DNA from: JBBDYG01 sp040901765
GTDB taxonomy: Bacteria > Planctomycetota > Planctomycetia > Pirellulales > Lacipirellulaceae
Length of the DNA stretch: 64,000 nucleotides
NCBI GenBank assembly: GCA_040901765.1
Contig: JBBDYG010000097.1
Coordinates: 1-64,000, forward strand
Direction of reading: 5' to 3'
How positions within the stretch are numbered: the stretch's first letter is position 1; every line of letters begins with the position of its first letter. The translations under genes were made by a program, and so were the position numbers. The notes under the pieces are model-generated. The model was not told the origin of the DNA. It worked only from the letters and a program-made list of their open reading frames with translations, and made no database searches. Positions 27,161 to 37,163 of this stretch are shown here, one piece after another.

Positions 27161-27430
27161 GTTCGAGAACCTGGGGGAACCTCTCGGATTGCCATCACGC
27201 CATCTGTTTGCCAGCTTCGCTAGCGCTGCTCGGATTACCGAGCGCCGCCCGCGCGCTACCACGGATGACTTAACGGGATTATCGGACTGCCGGTAAACAG
27301 AACCTAATCGGAAATATCAAAGAAGTCCGCGAAATCAGAAAAGTCTGCGCAGACTACCCGTAGGCAGTGGGTAGGTGAGTAAGTGAGTGGTGAGTAAGTG
27401 AGTAAGTCAATAATCCAGGCCTCCGACCAT

Positions 27431-28675
27431 TCACCTACTCACCCCACTCCGATACGGCTGGCCAGCGGAATAGAGTGCGAGCCGTCGCTCGATTTCGGCG
27501 CGCAACGGGGGCGAGGCCACCGCCACCGCTTGCCGGGCGAATTGAACCGCGGCTGCATAGTCGCCCGCGTTGGCGTGTGCGGCTGCGACGGAATCCAGAG
27601 CCGCCGGGTCGTTGACCGCGCCAAACCGTTGTACCCGCCGTGCCGCTTCGAGGGCCTTCGGCGGATCGCGATAGCGCTCCTCGGGGCACGTCGCTAGCAG
27701 CCAGGCAACGCCTTGATAGGTCGCCGCATGATAGGGATCGAGCCGCAGCGCCGCATCGTAGTCGATGATCGCCTGGTCGTAGTTGCCGTTCTTCGCAGCC
27801 AGCCCACCGCGGTGCGATAATGTCGACGCGCTTTCGGAGCCCAGCGCAACCGCGGAGTCAAATTCCTGTGCCGCCAGATCAGTCCGATTGAGTCGTTGGT
27901 AAACTTCTCCCCGCCGACAACGCAGTTCGCCATCATTCGGAGCACGCGCGATGGCGGCGGATAAATCCTCCTCGGCGGCTTGCCATCGGCTAAGTTGAAT
28001 CTGCAATTCCGACCGATTGCGATACGGGCCGGCAGCGTCTGGATTCAATTCAATCGCGGTGGCAAAGTCGCGTAGCGCTTCCTCGTGCTGGCCATAGGTC
28101 GCGTAGGTAATCGCTCGATTTTGGTAGGCCGACCAACAACTAGGCTCGACGTTAATTGCTCGCGTGAAGTCGTCGAATGCGGCCCGTTCGTCTCCTTCGT
28201 CGATCAGATGCTCGCCGCGATGGTTGTACGCCCAGGCCGCTAGCCGACCGATCTGTCGTTTAAGCTCGTTGCCTGGCTGGTCCGCCAACCCCGCGACGCA
28301 CAGTTCGATGACGCGACTCAGATCGGCGCGCGATCGGGCGTGAGCGGCGAGCTTTTCCGCCTGCGCATAAAGCGCCGCCGCCCGTCGAGGAATCGCTACC
28401 GTTGCGGTGGCGAGTTGCACCCCGTATTCGTTGACTTTGGCGTCGAGTTCCGAGGGGGGCGCGGGCAACAGCCATGGCGGCATTGCGAGCGCGTTCGGAA
28501 TCGGTGGCTCCGGCGTCGACGCTGCGGGCGAACCGGCTTCCTCGGGCAAAAGCCGCGCCGGCTGAAGCAACGCACGTTCCGCCGGAACAGGATCCGGCAT
28601 TTGCGCATGATTGACGCTCGTTGCGACCCCCAAGGCCACGGCCAACCCGGCCGCCTGTAGCGAGATACATTTCAT
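27431..28675 (-). CDS. Exported TPR-repeat protein, paralogue of the neighbour
   Basis: The ATG at 28675 with AAGGA upstream gives 414 residues. A signal peptide (ISLQAAGLAVALGVATSV) is followed by a Pro-rich segment and then TPR units across about residues 130-400 (for example YGQHEEALRDFATAIELNPD). The C-terminal 100 residues match the protein encoded at 24893-27160, including the end QPYRSG versus QPFRTE. The two are tandem in the same direction with a 270-bp gap, so they probably arose by duplication. No enzymatic domain is seen. The frame is open further upstream, but that part overlaps fumC. Confidence 0.75.
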   Translation of the reverse strand: MKCISLQAAGLAVALGVATSVNHAQMPDPVPAERALLQPARLLPEEAGSPAASTPEPPIPNALAMPPWLLPAPPSELDAKVNEYGVQLATATVAIPRRAAALYAQAEKLAAHARSRADLSRVIELCVAGLADQPGNELKRQIGRLAAWAYNHRGEHLIDEGDERAAFDDFTRAINVEPSCWSAYQNRAITYATYGQHEEALRDFATAIELNPDAAGPYRNRSELQIQLSRWQAAEEDLSAAIARAPNDGELRCRRGEVYQRLNRTDLAAQEFDSAVALGSESASTLSHRGGLAAKNGNYDQAIIDYDAALRLDPYHAATYQGVAWLLATCPEERYRDPPKALEAARRVQRFGAVNDPAALDSVAAAHANAGDYAAAVQFARQAVAVASPPLRAEIERRLALYSAGQPYRSGVSR

Positions 28676-28740
28676 ACGCCGCATCCTTGCGAAGAAAAGT
28701 GGCCGGTGGTCAGTGGTCAGTTGCAACGGACCAAGGCGAG

Positions 28741-30138
28741 TCAATCCACTTGTGGCTCTGTCATTGTCCAGGGGTCGAGTGCCGCGGTAAGTTCCGCTTC
28801 CGGCAACACGGCCTGTTCCAAGCACAACTCGCGGATCGTCTTGCCCGACTTAAAGGCTTCCTTTGCCAGTGCCGCCGCCCGCTCGTAGCCGATCTTCGGC
28901 GCTAGCGACGTAACCATCATCAGCGATTGATCAACTAGCTCGCGGCAGCGATCCTCGTTGACCTCCAAGTCGATTAGAAGCTTGTCAACAAACACGTTCG
29001 ACACGTTCGCCAGCAAGTCAACCGACTCCAGAAAGGCGTCGATCATCACCGGCATGGCGACGTTTAGCTCGAAGATCGAACCGATGCCGCCCAACCCCGC
29101 GGTTGTGACGGTCGCATCGTTGCCAATCACGCGGCAAGCGACCTGCATCACCGATTCGCAAATCACCGGATTCACTTTCCCCGGCATGATCGAAGAGCCG
29201 GGCTGGATCGCCGGGAGCGACAACTCAAAGATTCCGCACCGCGGACCGGATCCCAGCAGTCGAATGTCGTTTGCAATCTTCGTGAGCGATACGGCGATGG
29301 TTTTCAGCTCGCCGTGCGCTTCGACAAACGAATCCTTCGCCGCTTGCGCTTCGGGGTGATTGGCTGCTTCGATAAACTCCACGCCAAGCTGTCGTGACAA
29401 CACGCGGCAGACGCGTCGGGCGAACTCGGGATGAGTGTTGATTCCCGTACCGACCGCCGTGCCGCCGATCGGCATGTTCTCGAGCAACCGCTGGAGCGCC
29501 CGCCCCGCACGGGTCGCCGAGTAACGTGCCTGCGCCGCGTAGCCTGAAAAAACTTGACCCACGCGAATGGGGGTGGCGTCCATCAGGTGCGTCCGGCCAA
29601 TCTTGACGATCTTGTCCCACGCTTGCGCCTTTGTTTCAAGCTCGTCCGCCAAGCGCTCCAGCGCGGGAATCAACCTCTTTTCCAGGGCAATCGCGCCGGC
29701 GATGTGCATCGCCGCCGGGAAGGTGTCGTTCGACGACTGCCCCATGTTCACGTGGTCGTTCTGGTGGATCGATGCCTCGGCGCCGAGTTGCCTGTTCGCG
29801 AGCGTCGCAATCACCTCGTTCGCGTTCATGTTGGTGGACGTGCCCGAGCCGGTCTGGTAAACGTCAACCGGAAAATGGTCGTCGTGCTTCCCTTCGGCCA
29901 CCTCCCGCGAAGCGGCAATGATCGCTTCGGTGGTTTCGGGGTCGAGCTTGTTCAGATCGCGGTTGGCTTGGGCGCATGCGGCCTTGAGATAACCAAAGGC
30001 GTGGATCACGTCCGCCGGTATCGGCCGATTGGCGATCGGAAAATTCTCGACCGCCCGAGCGGTCGAAGCCCCATGCAGGGCGTGGGCGGGCACTTGCATC
30101 TCGCCCATCGTGTCGCGTTCAATACGGAACTGGCTCAT
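28741..30138 (-). CDS. fumC: Fumarate hydratase class II
   Basis: The 465-residue protein has the full class II fumarase sequence: the N-terminal ERDTMGEMQVPAHALHGAST, the GTGTSTNMNANEVI-like segment near residue 97, and the signature GSSIMPGKVNPV near residue 318 that contains the mobile-loop catalytic Ser. It interconverts fumarate and malate in the TCA cycle as a homotetramer. It lies between a TPR gene and divergent trpC. No Fe-S cluster is needed, which suits oxic growth. The start has only a weak ribosome site. Confidence 0.95.
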   Translation of the reverse strand: MSQFRIERDTMGEMQVPAHALHGASTARAVENFPIANRPIPADVIHAFGYLKAACAQANRDLNKLDPETTEAIIAASREVAEGKHDDHFPVDVYQTGSGTSTNMNANEVIATLANRQLGAEASIHQNDHVNMGQSSNDTFPAAMHIAGAIALEKRLIPALERLADELETKAQAWDKIVKIGRTHLMDATPIRVGQVFSGYAAQARYSATRAGRALQRLLENMPIGGTAVGTGINTHPEFARRVCRVLSRQLGVEFIEAANHPEAQAAKDSFVEAHGELKTIAVSLTKIANDIRLLGSGPRCGIFELSLPAIQPGSSIMPGKVNPVICESVMQVACRVIGNDATVTTAGLGGIGSIFELNVAMPVMIDAFLESVDLLANVSNVFVDKLLIDLEVNEDRCRELVDQSLMMVTSLAPKIGYERAAALAKEAFKSGKTIRELCLEQAVLPEAELTAALDPWTMTEPQVD

Positions 30139-30279
30139 GGCGGCTGACTCAGGCGTGCGGGTCGTCTATGCTAGCAGAGAGAGTATCTGCGCCGATCTTA
30201 CCGACTTCCTCACTCCCGCGTAATGGGGAATTGGATTCTTAATGGAGCCCGCCGCGCGAGCAAGGGTACGTTCCACTCC

Positions 30280-31062
30280 ATGCCTACCATCCTCGACAAG
30301 ATCGTCGCCGCCAAACGGACGGAGATCGAACGCGCCAAATCGGCCCGACCCGCGTCGGAGTTGCGGGCACAGCTTGCCGATGCCCCGCCCTCGCGAAATT
30401 TCTTTGCAGCGCTCGCAGCAGCAGGGCCGATCAAGCTGATTGCCGAGGTGAAAAAGGCTAGCCCGTCTGCCGGCATCATTCGCTCCAATTTCGACCCGGT
30501 CGCTATCGCACAAACGTATGCCGCCCACGGCGTAACGTGCCTGAGCGTTCTTACCGACGAGCAGTTCTTTCAAGGCAGCCTCGATTACCTGCGGGCAATA
30601 CGTGCCGCAGTCGATTTGCCGGTCCTGCGGAAAGACTTTATTCTCGATTCGCACCAACTGCTCGAAGCCCGGGTCGCGGGGGCGGACGCCGTACTGCTCA
30701 TTGCCGAGTGCCTCGACGACTGCAATCTACGCAAGCTGTTCAACGAGGCGTGCGAGCTGGGCCTCACGCCGCTGGTCGAGCTTTACGAGCCGGCGAACCT
30801 TTCGCGGGTGCTAGCAGCGGGGGCGACGCTGATCGGGGTCAACAACCGCAACCTTCACACGTTCGAGGTCGACCTCGCGCACACGCTGCGGATCAAGGCG
30901 GAAATGCCCGAAGACTGCGTTTTGGTCGGCGAATCGGGCATCAAGACCCGCGCCGACGTACAGCGGCTGGAAGTAGCCGGGGTCGATGCAATCCTCGTCG
31001 GCGAATCGCTGATGCGCGAGCCCGACATCGGTGCGGCGGTTGATCGCCTGCTGGGGCGTTGA
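30280..31062 (+). CDS. trpC: Indole-3-glycerol phosphate synthase
   Basis: The ATG at 30280 begins MPTILDKIVAAKRTEIE, the family start; the open frame from 30223 is longer, but its first 19 residues are not conserved-looking. The protein has 260 residues and a single TIM barrel: Lys in EVKKASPS near 59, PVLRKDFI near 113, Glu in GVNNRNLHTFEVD near 185 and the phosphate loop GESGIKT near 215. It catalyses closure of carboxyphenylamino-deoxyribulose phosphate to indole-3-glycerol phosphate in tryptophan synthesis. Other trp genes are not adjacent, as is common for dispersed trp genes in planctomycetes. Confidence 0.95.
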   Translation: MPTILDKIVAAKRTEIERAKSARPASELRAQLADAPPSRNFFAALAAAGPIKLIAEVKKASPSAGIIRSNFDPVAIAQTYAAHGVTCLSVLTDEQFFQGSLDYLRAIRAAVDLPVLRKDFILDSHQLLEARVAGADAVLLIAECLDDCNLRKLFNEACELGLTPLVELYEPANLSRVLAAGATLIGVNNRNLHTFEVDLAHTLRIKAEMPEDCVLVGESGIKTRADVQRLEVAGVDAILVGESLMREPDIGAAVDRLLGR

Positions 31063-31138
31063 TTCCGCTCGCCGTTGCCGCTGGCGGAGGAATTTGGTAC
31101 AAGCCCTCACTCCAATACCTCCCCGCGAGTGCTGAACC

Positions 31139-32077
31139 ATGGTCCCCGAAGCCGCCGCAGCTACCGAAACCGCCACTACTATCGAACCTGCCCCGCTCTC
31201 CTATTTGGACATCGCGTCGCAACTTCTCCACGGCGATTTCTCCTACTTTACACAGCCCAGCTTTCTCGATTTCGCTGAGAAGGCGGGCCTGAGCGTAGCT
31301 TTAGTATTCATCGTAATGTTTACCGCCTGGACGGCGAGCGCTTGGGCATCGGGAGCGGTGCAGTCGAGCCTTACAAAGCTCCGCTTCGACGCCACGCTGA
31401 CCAAGTTTCTTGCCAAGCTGGTCCGCTGGGGCGTGCTGCTGATGGCGACGCTCGGCTGCCTGGGCAAGTTTGGCGTCGAGACCACCAGCTTTGCCGCAGT
31501 GATCGGTGCCACCGGCCTGGCTATTGGCCTCGCGTTTCAGGGCACGCTCTCCAACTTCGCCGCCGGCGCGATGCTGCTCATCTTTCGACCCTACAAAGTC
31601 GGCGATGTGGTTCACATCGCCGGCTATGCGGGAACCGTCGATGAAATCGAGCTGTTCACCACATCGATCGACACGTCGGACAATCGCCGGATCATCATCC
31701 CCAACGGCGAAATTTTCGGGGCGGTGATCGAGAACATCACGCACAACCGCTTGCGGCGAATCGATGTAAGCGTCGGCGTCAGTTACAGCGCCGACATCGA
31801 CCGCACGAAGGACGTGCTTCTCGCCGCGCTGAAGTCGGTGCCGGGCATCGTCCACACGCCCGAGCCATCCGCTTCACTCTCGGCGCTGGGCGCTTCGAGC
31901 GTCGATTGGGGCGTCAGCGTGTGGGGGCCGACAAAGGACTACGGCGCGATCAAACACGCCGTCATGCGGGCAGTGAAGATGCACCTCGATAAAGCGGGCA
32001 TCGACATTCCGTTTCCGCAAATGGACGTCCGCGTGCAGCAACCCGCGCAAGCGGAAATTCTCCGCCGCGCCGCGTAA
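31139..32077 (+). CDS. MscS-family mechanosensitive channel
   Basis: The 312-residue protein has three N-terminal membrane segments, at about 45-70, 85-110 and 115-140. The pore helix holds the Gly/Ala pattern TGLAIGLAFQGTLSNFAAGA, followed by the MscS beta domain (FRPYKVGDVVHIAGYAGTVD) and an alpha-beta domain. This is the size of E. coli MscS. It opens on membrane tension and releases solutes in hypo-osmotic shock. It lies 76 bp after trpC in the same direction. The link is probably positional only. Confidence 0.9.
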   Translation: MVPEAAAATETATTIEPAPLSYLDIASQLLHGDFSYFTQPSFLDFAEKAGLSVALVFIVMFTAWTASAWASGAVQSSLTKLRFDATLTKFLAKLVRWGVLLMATLGCLGKFGVETTSFAAVIGATGLAIGLAFQGTLSNFAAGAMLLIFRPYKVGDVVHIAGYAGTVDEIELFTTSIDTSDNRRIIIPNGEIFGAVIENITHNRLRRIDVSVGVSYSADIDRTKDVLLAALKSVPGIVHTPEPSASLSALGASSVDWGVSVWGPTKDYGAIKHAVMRAVKMHLDKAGIDIPFPQMDVRVQQPAQAEILRRAA

Positions 32078-32141
32078 CTCGCAGCACCCGTAACTGTCAG
32101 GCAGGAAAGCCTGACCTACGGCGCGTCGCAAGCGAGCGCGG

Positions 32142-33794
32142 CTAAGCTTCCATAGGTCCGACTACGCCGCCGGTAAACTTAGCGTCCTGGGCAGCGTGAC
32201 CGGTGAGCACTTGGGCATGGTAACCGCCGCGGGATCGAAAGTAGGCCAACAGCACAAGGTAGCTGGCCAACATGATGATGGGGAAGATAGTCATATCGGC
32301 CAGTGCCCGCTGCTGGCCCTCGGCCAAAATTTTTGCGACACGCGCTCGAGCTTCCGGCGATGCGCTGGCGAGAGCCTCTTTGAGCTTGTCTTGGGAAATC
32401 GTCTCATAATTGATGATTTCATAGATGTTCTTTTGTTCGACGGCAGCCAACTGGCCATTTTGGAACAGTTGGGGGACTTCCGTTGCTAATCCGTCGGCCG
32501 AGGAAAGCATCTGGATCTCCCGATCAGCTTGCAATGCACCGATGAAGGGCGTACCCAACGTGCCGACGGTGAGCATCCCGATGCCGGCAATCGCGTTAAG
32601 CGTTAGCGCGCCGCCGCGGGGTGTCTGTTCGGCGACGACGCCGAGCATCGTCGGCCAAAAAAAGGTCTTGCCAAGCCCGTAAAGCGTGGCGGCTGCGAAG
32701 ATCATGAGCCCCGTAGCGGACGATAGCATATAAAGTCCAGCGATCGCGAGGATCGAACTGGCTATCAGCAGCCCCAGTGGAGAAAGGCTATGCACAATCG
32801 GCCCGGCGAAGAATCGCAGGACCATCATGATCACGGCCGTGTAAACCACCACCCATCCCGAATTCCAACCGAAATTCTCTTGTTCAAACACGCCTTTCAT
32901 GATGTCTGTAATCCAAGTATCGGTGCCGATCTCCGTCGTGGCGAGCGGCATCATGATTAGCACGAGTAGGAAGAGAAGCGGACGTCCTAACGAACGGGTG
33001 TACGCCGCAAATGCTGCGACAATCGCCACGCCGATGCCGATGAATATCCATCGCTCGCCCGGCTCAAGAGGGCGGGCAATGGAATAGAAGTCCATCAATT
33101 GCAACGTCACTAGAAACCCGACAACGATCGCGCCGAGCGTGCCGAACTCCGCCAACATTGAGCGGTAGCTCACGCCCGAAGCGACGCGCTCGCTCACCGG
33201 GAACTTCAAGGGAGCAAGCAACAGAAAATAAGCCACGGCCGGAATTGCGATGAGTCCAATCTTGATCCACCATTCAGTATCCTGCATGAAGATGACCAGC
33301 ATTCCCGCTAACACCAAACCTCCGGGCCATCCAGCGTGTAGAATGTTCAGCCATTTGGTTTTCTCGGTGCTATAGACTGTGGCCACCACGGGATTGATAA
33401 ACGCTTCCACCGTTCCATTCCCAAGTGCCAATATCAGGCTGCCCCAGTACAGCAACGAAAACGCCAGGTCGTTGTTGCCCTGCTGCGAGACGAAGTAAGC
33501 ACTCACGCCCATCACAACCCAAGTCGCATGGCCGAGAAATGCGAAGTACATCGCGGTCTTGTAACCAATGCGATCAATGAACAAGCTGAAACCAATGATG
33601 CTCACGGCGAATGGCCAAATGCCGATCCCGGCAAGGCGTCCCAATTGGGCTGGATCAAGACCAAACTCGTCGCCCCACTGATCGAGCAAGAACACGCGGG
33701 AGATGAACCCGAATGCCGTGGTGACCAGCGCGATGAAGCACCCCAAGAACAACTGCCCTTGCCGTTCGTTGTTAGCCATTGACCCGTTTGCCAT
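32142..33794 (-). CDS. Major facilitator superfamily transporter
   Basis: The start at 33794 (or 33779, MANNERQ) gives 550 residues with twelve membrane helices in two halves. The loop between helices 2 and 3 carries DRIGYKTAM, and FWPTMLGVVAEQ near residue 388 is the typical signature of the second half. A roughly 65-residue soluble insertion rich in Glu, Gln and Ala (about 430-490) lies before the last two helices. MFS proteins of this type transport sugars or other small molecules. The substrate is not evident, and no sugar-use operon is near. Confidence 0.85.
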   Translation of the reverse strand: MANGSMANNERQGQLFLGCFIALVTTAFGFISRVFLLDQWGDEFGLDPAQLGRLAGIGIWPFAVSIIGFSLFIDRIGYKTAMYFAFLGHATWVVMGVSAYFVSQQGNNDLAFSLLYWGSLILALGNGTVEAFINPVVATVYSTEKTKWLNILHAGWPGGLVLAGMLVIFMQDTEWWIKIGLIAIPAVAYFLLLAPLKFPVSERVASGVSYRSMLAEFGTLGAIVVGFLVTLQLMDFYSIARPLEPGERWIFIGIGVAIVAAFAAYTRSLGRPLLFLLVLIMMPLATTEIGTDTWITDIMKGVFEQENFGWNSGWVVVYTAVIMMVLRFFAGPIVHSLSPLGLLIASSILAIAGLYMLSSATGLMIFAAATLYGLGKTFFWPTMLGVVAEQTPRGGALTLNAIAGIGMLTVGTLGTPFIGALQADREIQMLSSADGLATEVPQLFQNGQLAAVEQKNIYEIINYETISQDKLKEALASASPEARARVAKILAEGQQRALADMTIFPIIMLASYLVLLAYFRSRGGYHAQVLTGHAAQDAKFTGGVVGPMEA

Positions 33795-34066
33795 TGCCGC
33801 CTCAGGTGAGAGAAGTGGGTTGCGTTGTCGGCGACGTTCTTTCGCCGTGCCCGCACATTCTAGTCCAGCGCCGGCGCGTTTTCCAAGACAGGTCGTGCAG
33901 AAATCGCTTCGGTGTAGGTCTGGCCTCGCGTGAGCCGGTAACCCCGATTACGATGGGCCGATGGGATTGCAATGTGGCTGTCGGCGATCGGCTACCGGCT
34001 TTCGGCCGGAAAAATCGCTGAATCACACTTCTGGCCGATAGCCGACAGCCTTCATGGGAGTTTCGA

Positions 34067-35836
34067 GTGGGTATTGATGCCTGGATATCGGTCGGGGTGG
34101 TGATACTGGTCGTGGCGACCCTCGCCCTGACCAGCGCCAGTACCGACCTGGTGATGATTGGCGGAGTGACGCTGCTGATGACCCTCGGGGTGTTGGCTCC
34201 GTCGGAAGCCCTAGCTGGGTTCGCCAACGAAGGCATGATCACCGTCGCCGCGCTGTTTGTCGTTGCCGCCGGGATTCGCGAGACGGGGGCGATGCAGTTT
34301 CTGGTGCAGCGGCTGCTGGGCCGGCCGAAGAGCGTGACCGAAGCCCAGATCCGCATGATGGTCCCGATGGCCGTGATGAGCGCCTTCATGAACAACACGC
34401 CCCTGGTGGCGATGATGATGCCCGTTGTACTCGACTGGGCAAGAAAACTTCGCATCTCCGCCTCGAAGCTGATGATGCCGTTGAGCTTCGCGACCATTCT
34501 TGGTGGATTGTGTACGCTGCTTGGCACCAGCACGAACGTGATTGTGAGTCAACTCGTCGAGGAACGAACCGGTCAGCCGCTACAGCTGTTTGATCCGATG
34601 TGGGTCGGGTTGCCCTGTGCGATCGCGGGTATTGCTTACATGCTTCTCTTCAATCGCTGGCTGCTGCCCGATCGCAAACGGGTGCTGGCCGAGCAGGCCG
34701 ACCCGCGGCAGTACACGGTCGAGATGCTCGTCGACGCCGGCAGCCCGCTGATTGGGCTGAACATCGAGCAAGCCGGCCTGCGGCATCTAACCGGCTTGTT
34801 TCTGGTTGAGATCGATCGCGAAGGGGAAGTGCGGCCGGCGATTTCTCCGCAAGAGACGCTCCGCGCGCACGACCGGCTGGTGTTCGTCGGCGTTGTTGAA
34901 TCGGTCGTCGAGCTGCAAAACATCCGCGGCCTGATCCCCGCCACCAACCAACTTTTTCGCCTCGACGCTCCGCGACTTCAGCGGGCGCTCATCGAAGCAG
35001 TCGTTTCCGACACCAGCCCACTGGTCGGACAAACGATTCGCGATGCGCGGTTTCGGACGACCTATAACGCCGTGGTCATCGCTGTTTCGCGTAATGGCGA
35101 GCGGTTGCCGGGCAAGATTGGCGACATCACGGTCCGCGTGGGCGATACCCTGCTGCTCGAAGCGCCGTCGGGTTTCCTGGAGCAACACCGCAATTCCCGC
35201 GATTTTTTCCTGATCAGCCGAGTCGATGGTTACACCCCGTTGCGGCACGAACGGTCGTGGTTGTCGCTGGCCATCCTCGCGGCGATGGTCCTGCTGGCCG
35301 CGACGAATTGGCTGCCGATTGTAACCGCGGCGCTGCTGGCGGCGGTGGCGATGATCGGCACTCGCTGCTGCACCACGCTGAGCGCCCGCCGCAGCATCGA
35401 TTGGCAGATGTTGGTCGCCATCGGCGGCTCGCTGGCCCTGGGCAAGTCGATGGAAACTAGCGGGGCAGCCAAATTCATCGTCAATTCGCTCGTCGTCGGC
35501 GTCGGCGACAATCCCTGGCTGGCGCTGGTTGTGATTTACGGCGTGACGATGCTGTTCACGGAAGTCCTGTCCAACAACGCCGCGGCGGTGCTGATGTTTC
35601 CACTGGCGATGGCCACAGCGAACACACTTGACGTAAGCTACTTACCGTTCGTATTCGGGATCATGATGGCCGCTTCCTGCGGCTTCGCCACACCGATTGG
35701 CTATCAAACCAACCTGATGGTTTATGGCCCCGGTGGCTACCACTTCCGCGATTACCTACGCTTCGGCGGGATGCTCAATCTGATCGTCTACGCCATCACG
35801 GTAACGCTGGTTCCGTTGGTGTGGCCGTTCTACTAA
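34067..35836 (+). CDS. SLC13/DASS-family transporter with two RCK-C (TrkA-C) domains
   Basis: The GTG at 34067 gives 589 residues. Membrane blocks cover about 1-195 and 400-589, and between them lie two TrkA-C-like domains (about 205-295 and 300-385). The SNT-type motif MNNTPLVAMMMPVV near residue 108 and its repeat VLSNNAAAVLMFPL near 500 are the ion- and substrate-binding hairpins of the divalent-anion:sodium family. Such RCK-carrying members move sulfate, dicarboxylates or other anions. The neighbouring sulfatase makes sulfate a candidate, by context only. Confidence 0.9.
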   Translation: MGIDAWISVGVVILVVATLALTSASTDLVMIGGVTLLMTLGVLAPSEALAGFANEGMITVAALFVVAAGIRETGAMQFLVQRLLGRPKSVTEAQIRMMVPMAVMSAFMNNTPLVAMMMPVVLDWARKLRISASKLMMPLSFATILGGLCTLLGTSTNVIVSQLVEERTGQPLQLFDPMWVGLPCAIAGIAYMLLFNRWLLPDRKRVLAEQADPRQYTVEMLVDAGSPLIGLNIEQAGLRHLTGLFLVEIDREGEVRPAISPQETLRAHDRLVFVGVVESVVELQNIRGLIPATNQLFRLDAPRLQRALIEAVVSDTSPLVGQTIRDARFRTTYNAVVIAVSRNGERLPGKIGDITVRVGDTLLLEAPSGFLEQHRNSRDFFLISRVDGYTPLRHERSWLSLAILAAMVLLAATNWLPIVTAALLAAVAMIGTRCCTTLSARRSIDWQMLVAIGGSLALGKSMETSGAAKFIVNSLVVGVGDNPWLALVVIYGVTMLFTEVLSNNAAAVLMFPLAMATANTLDVSYLPFVFGIMMAASCGFATPIGYQTNLMVYGPGGYHFRDYLRFGGMLNLIVYAITVTLVPLVWPFY

Positions 35837-37163
35837 CTCGGGCGTCCTTGGCTTGCTGAACGCTCAATAGCACCTGCAGTTCTTGAACCTGTCCTGGCTC
35901 TTGTGCAACCAAGTTCGTTGTTTCGTACGGATCGTGTGCGAGATTGTAGAGTTCCCACGGGGCGTCCGCGTTAGGACGCAACAGTTTCCAGTCGCCATGT
36001 CGCAGGGCAGTGCGGCGCTGATTGCCCGCGCTGCGGTTCCAGTACAGAGTACGGACCAGCGGTTCGGTCGCTGTGCCGGTGAGATGGGGCCAGGCGTCCG
36101 TTCCATCGAGCGGCACGTCAGCCGGCGGTTGCGCACCCGCGAGTTTGGCAAGCGTGGGCAGCCAATCGACCGCATGGAGCGGCGTTTCGCAAACGCTTGG
36201 CGACAAAGTGCCGGGCCGATACAGCAGCGCGGGAACGCGAATCCCGCCCTCGTAAACGTCTGTCTTGCGGCCACGCAGCGGTTTGTTCGAGCTGAAACGC
36301 TCAAGTTTCGGATCGGGCGGCGGATACTGCTGGCCCGTATGATTCACTTGGCCTCCGTTGTCGGAAGTGAAGACGATCAGGGTCGATTCCAACTGCCCGG
36401 TTTGCCGGAGTGCGTCCAGCAGTCGTTCGATGGAGTCATCCAAATGACTAACCGCGGCCGCGTAGAGGCGACGGTCAGCGTGCTCGATGTGCGTAACCCG
36501 ATCGAGATACTTTTGCTCCTCGACGAGCGGCGTATGCACCGAATGAAACGGCACATAGAGAAAGAAGGGTCGCTGGCGAGGTTGCTCGATCAGCCGCACC
36601 GCCTCCGCGGTAACCAGATCGGTCGCGTGCCCTTCCTCTTCGATGAACTCGTGGTTGCGGTGCCATGTTTTCTCGAAGGGGCTGCCCAATCGATAGCGAT
36701 GGTCATACATGCCGACCGCGCCGGCCAGTGAGCCATAGGAATAGTCGAAGCCGTGGTGGTTCGGTCCCCACTCGGGCTTGGAGCCAAGGTGCCACTTGCC
36801 GACGATTGCCGTTTCGTATCCCGCCGACTTGAGCACCGACGCCAATGTCGGCGTGCCGATCGGAAATGCCTGGTCGTTCGAGGCATGCGTGCAGTGCGGC
36901 CCGAACCGGCTGGGATGCCGGCCCGTCATCAAGCAGACCCGCGTAGGCGTGCATTCGGTGGTGACGTAATGCCAATTGAGCCGCACCCCCTCTGCTGCGA
37001 GCCGATCAAGCTGCGGCGTTCGCATTCGCGGGTTGTGGTAGCCGACGTCGTTCCAGCCCAGATCGTCGGCGACGATCAAAAGAATGTTGGGTTGTGAAGC
37101 GGCGAAAGCGCACGACCCGAGCGTCAAGAACAGGAGCATTAGAAAAGTCATCAACTTCGTCAT
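35796..37163 (-). CDS. Secreted sulfatase (Cys-type, arylsulfatase family)
   Basis: The ATG at 37163 begins MTKLMTFLMLLFLTLGSCAFA, a signal peptide that could also be a lipobox. The frame is open to 37199. The length is 455 residues. The metal-site motif PNILLIVADDLGWND near residue 25 and the formylglycine motif CTPTR near residue 71 (CxPxR type) are intact, as are the KWHLG block near 127 and SDNGG near 280. It should need a formylglycine-generating enzyme and act outside the cytoplasm on sulfated polysaccharides. Its 3' end overlaps the convergent SLC13 gene by 41 bp. Confidence 0.9.
   Translation of the reverse strand: MTKLMTFLMLLFLTLGSCAFAASQPNILLIVADDLGWNDVGYHNPRMRTPQLDRLAAEGVRLNWHYVTTECTPTRVCLMTGRHPSRFGPHCTHASNDQAFPIGTPTLASVLKSAGYETAIVGKWHLGSKPEWGPNHHGFDYSYGSLAGAVGMYDHRYRLGSPFEKTWHRNHEFIEEEGHATDLVTAEAVRLIEQPRQRPFFLYVPFHSVHTPLVEEQKYLDRVTHIEHADRRLYAAAVSHLDDSIERLLDALRQTGQLESTLIVFTSDNGGQVNHTGQQYPPPDPKLERFSSNKPLRGRKTDVYEGGIRVPALLYRPGTLSPSVCETPLHAVDWLPTLAKLAGAQPPADVPLDGTDAWPHLTGTATEPLVRTLYWNRSAGNQRRTALRHGDWKLLRPNADAPWELYNLAHDPYETTNLVAQEPGQVQELQVLLSVQQAKDARVSRTATPTEPALP

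Noticed and set aside
27361..27420. GTGAGTAAGT tandem repeats upstream of the TPR gene
   Set aside because: A simple low-complexity tract without arms, spacers or a neighbouring feature. Probably slippage.
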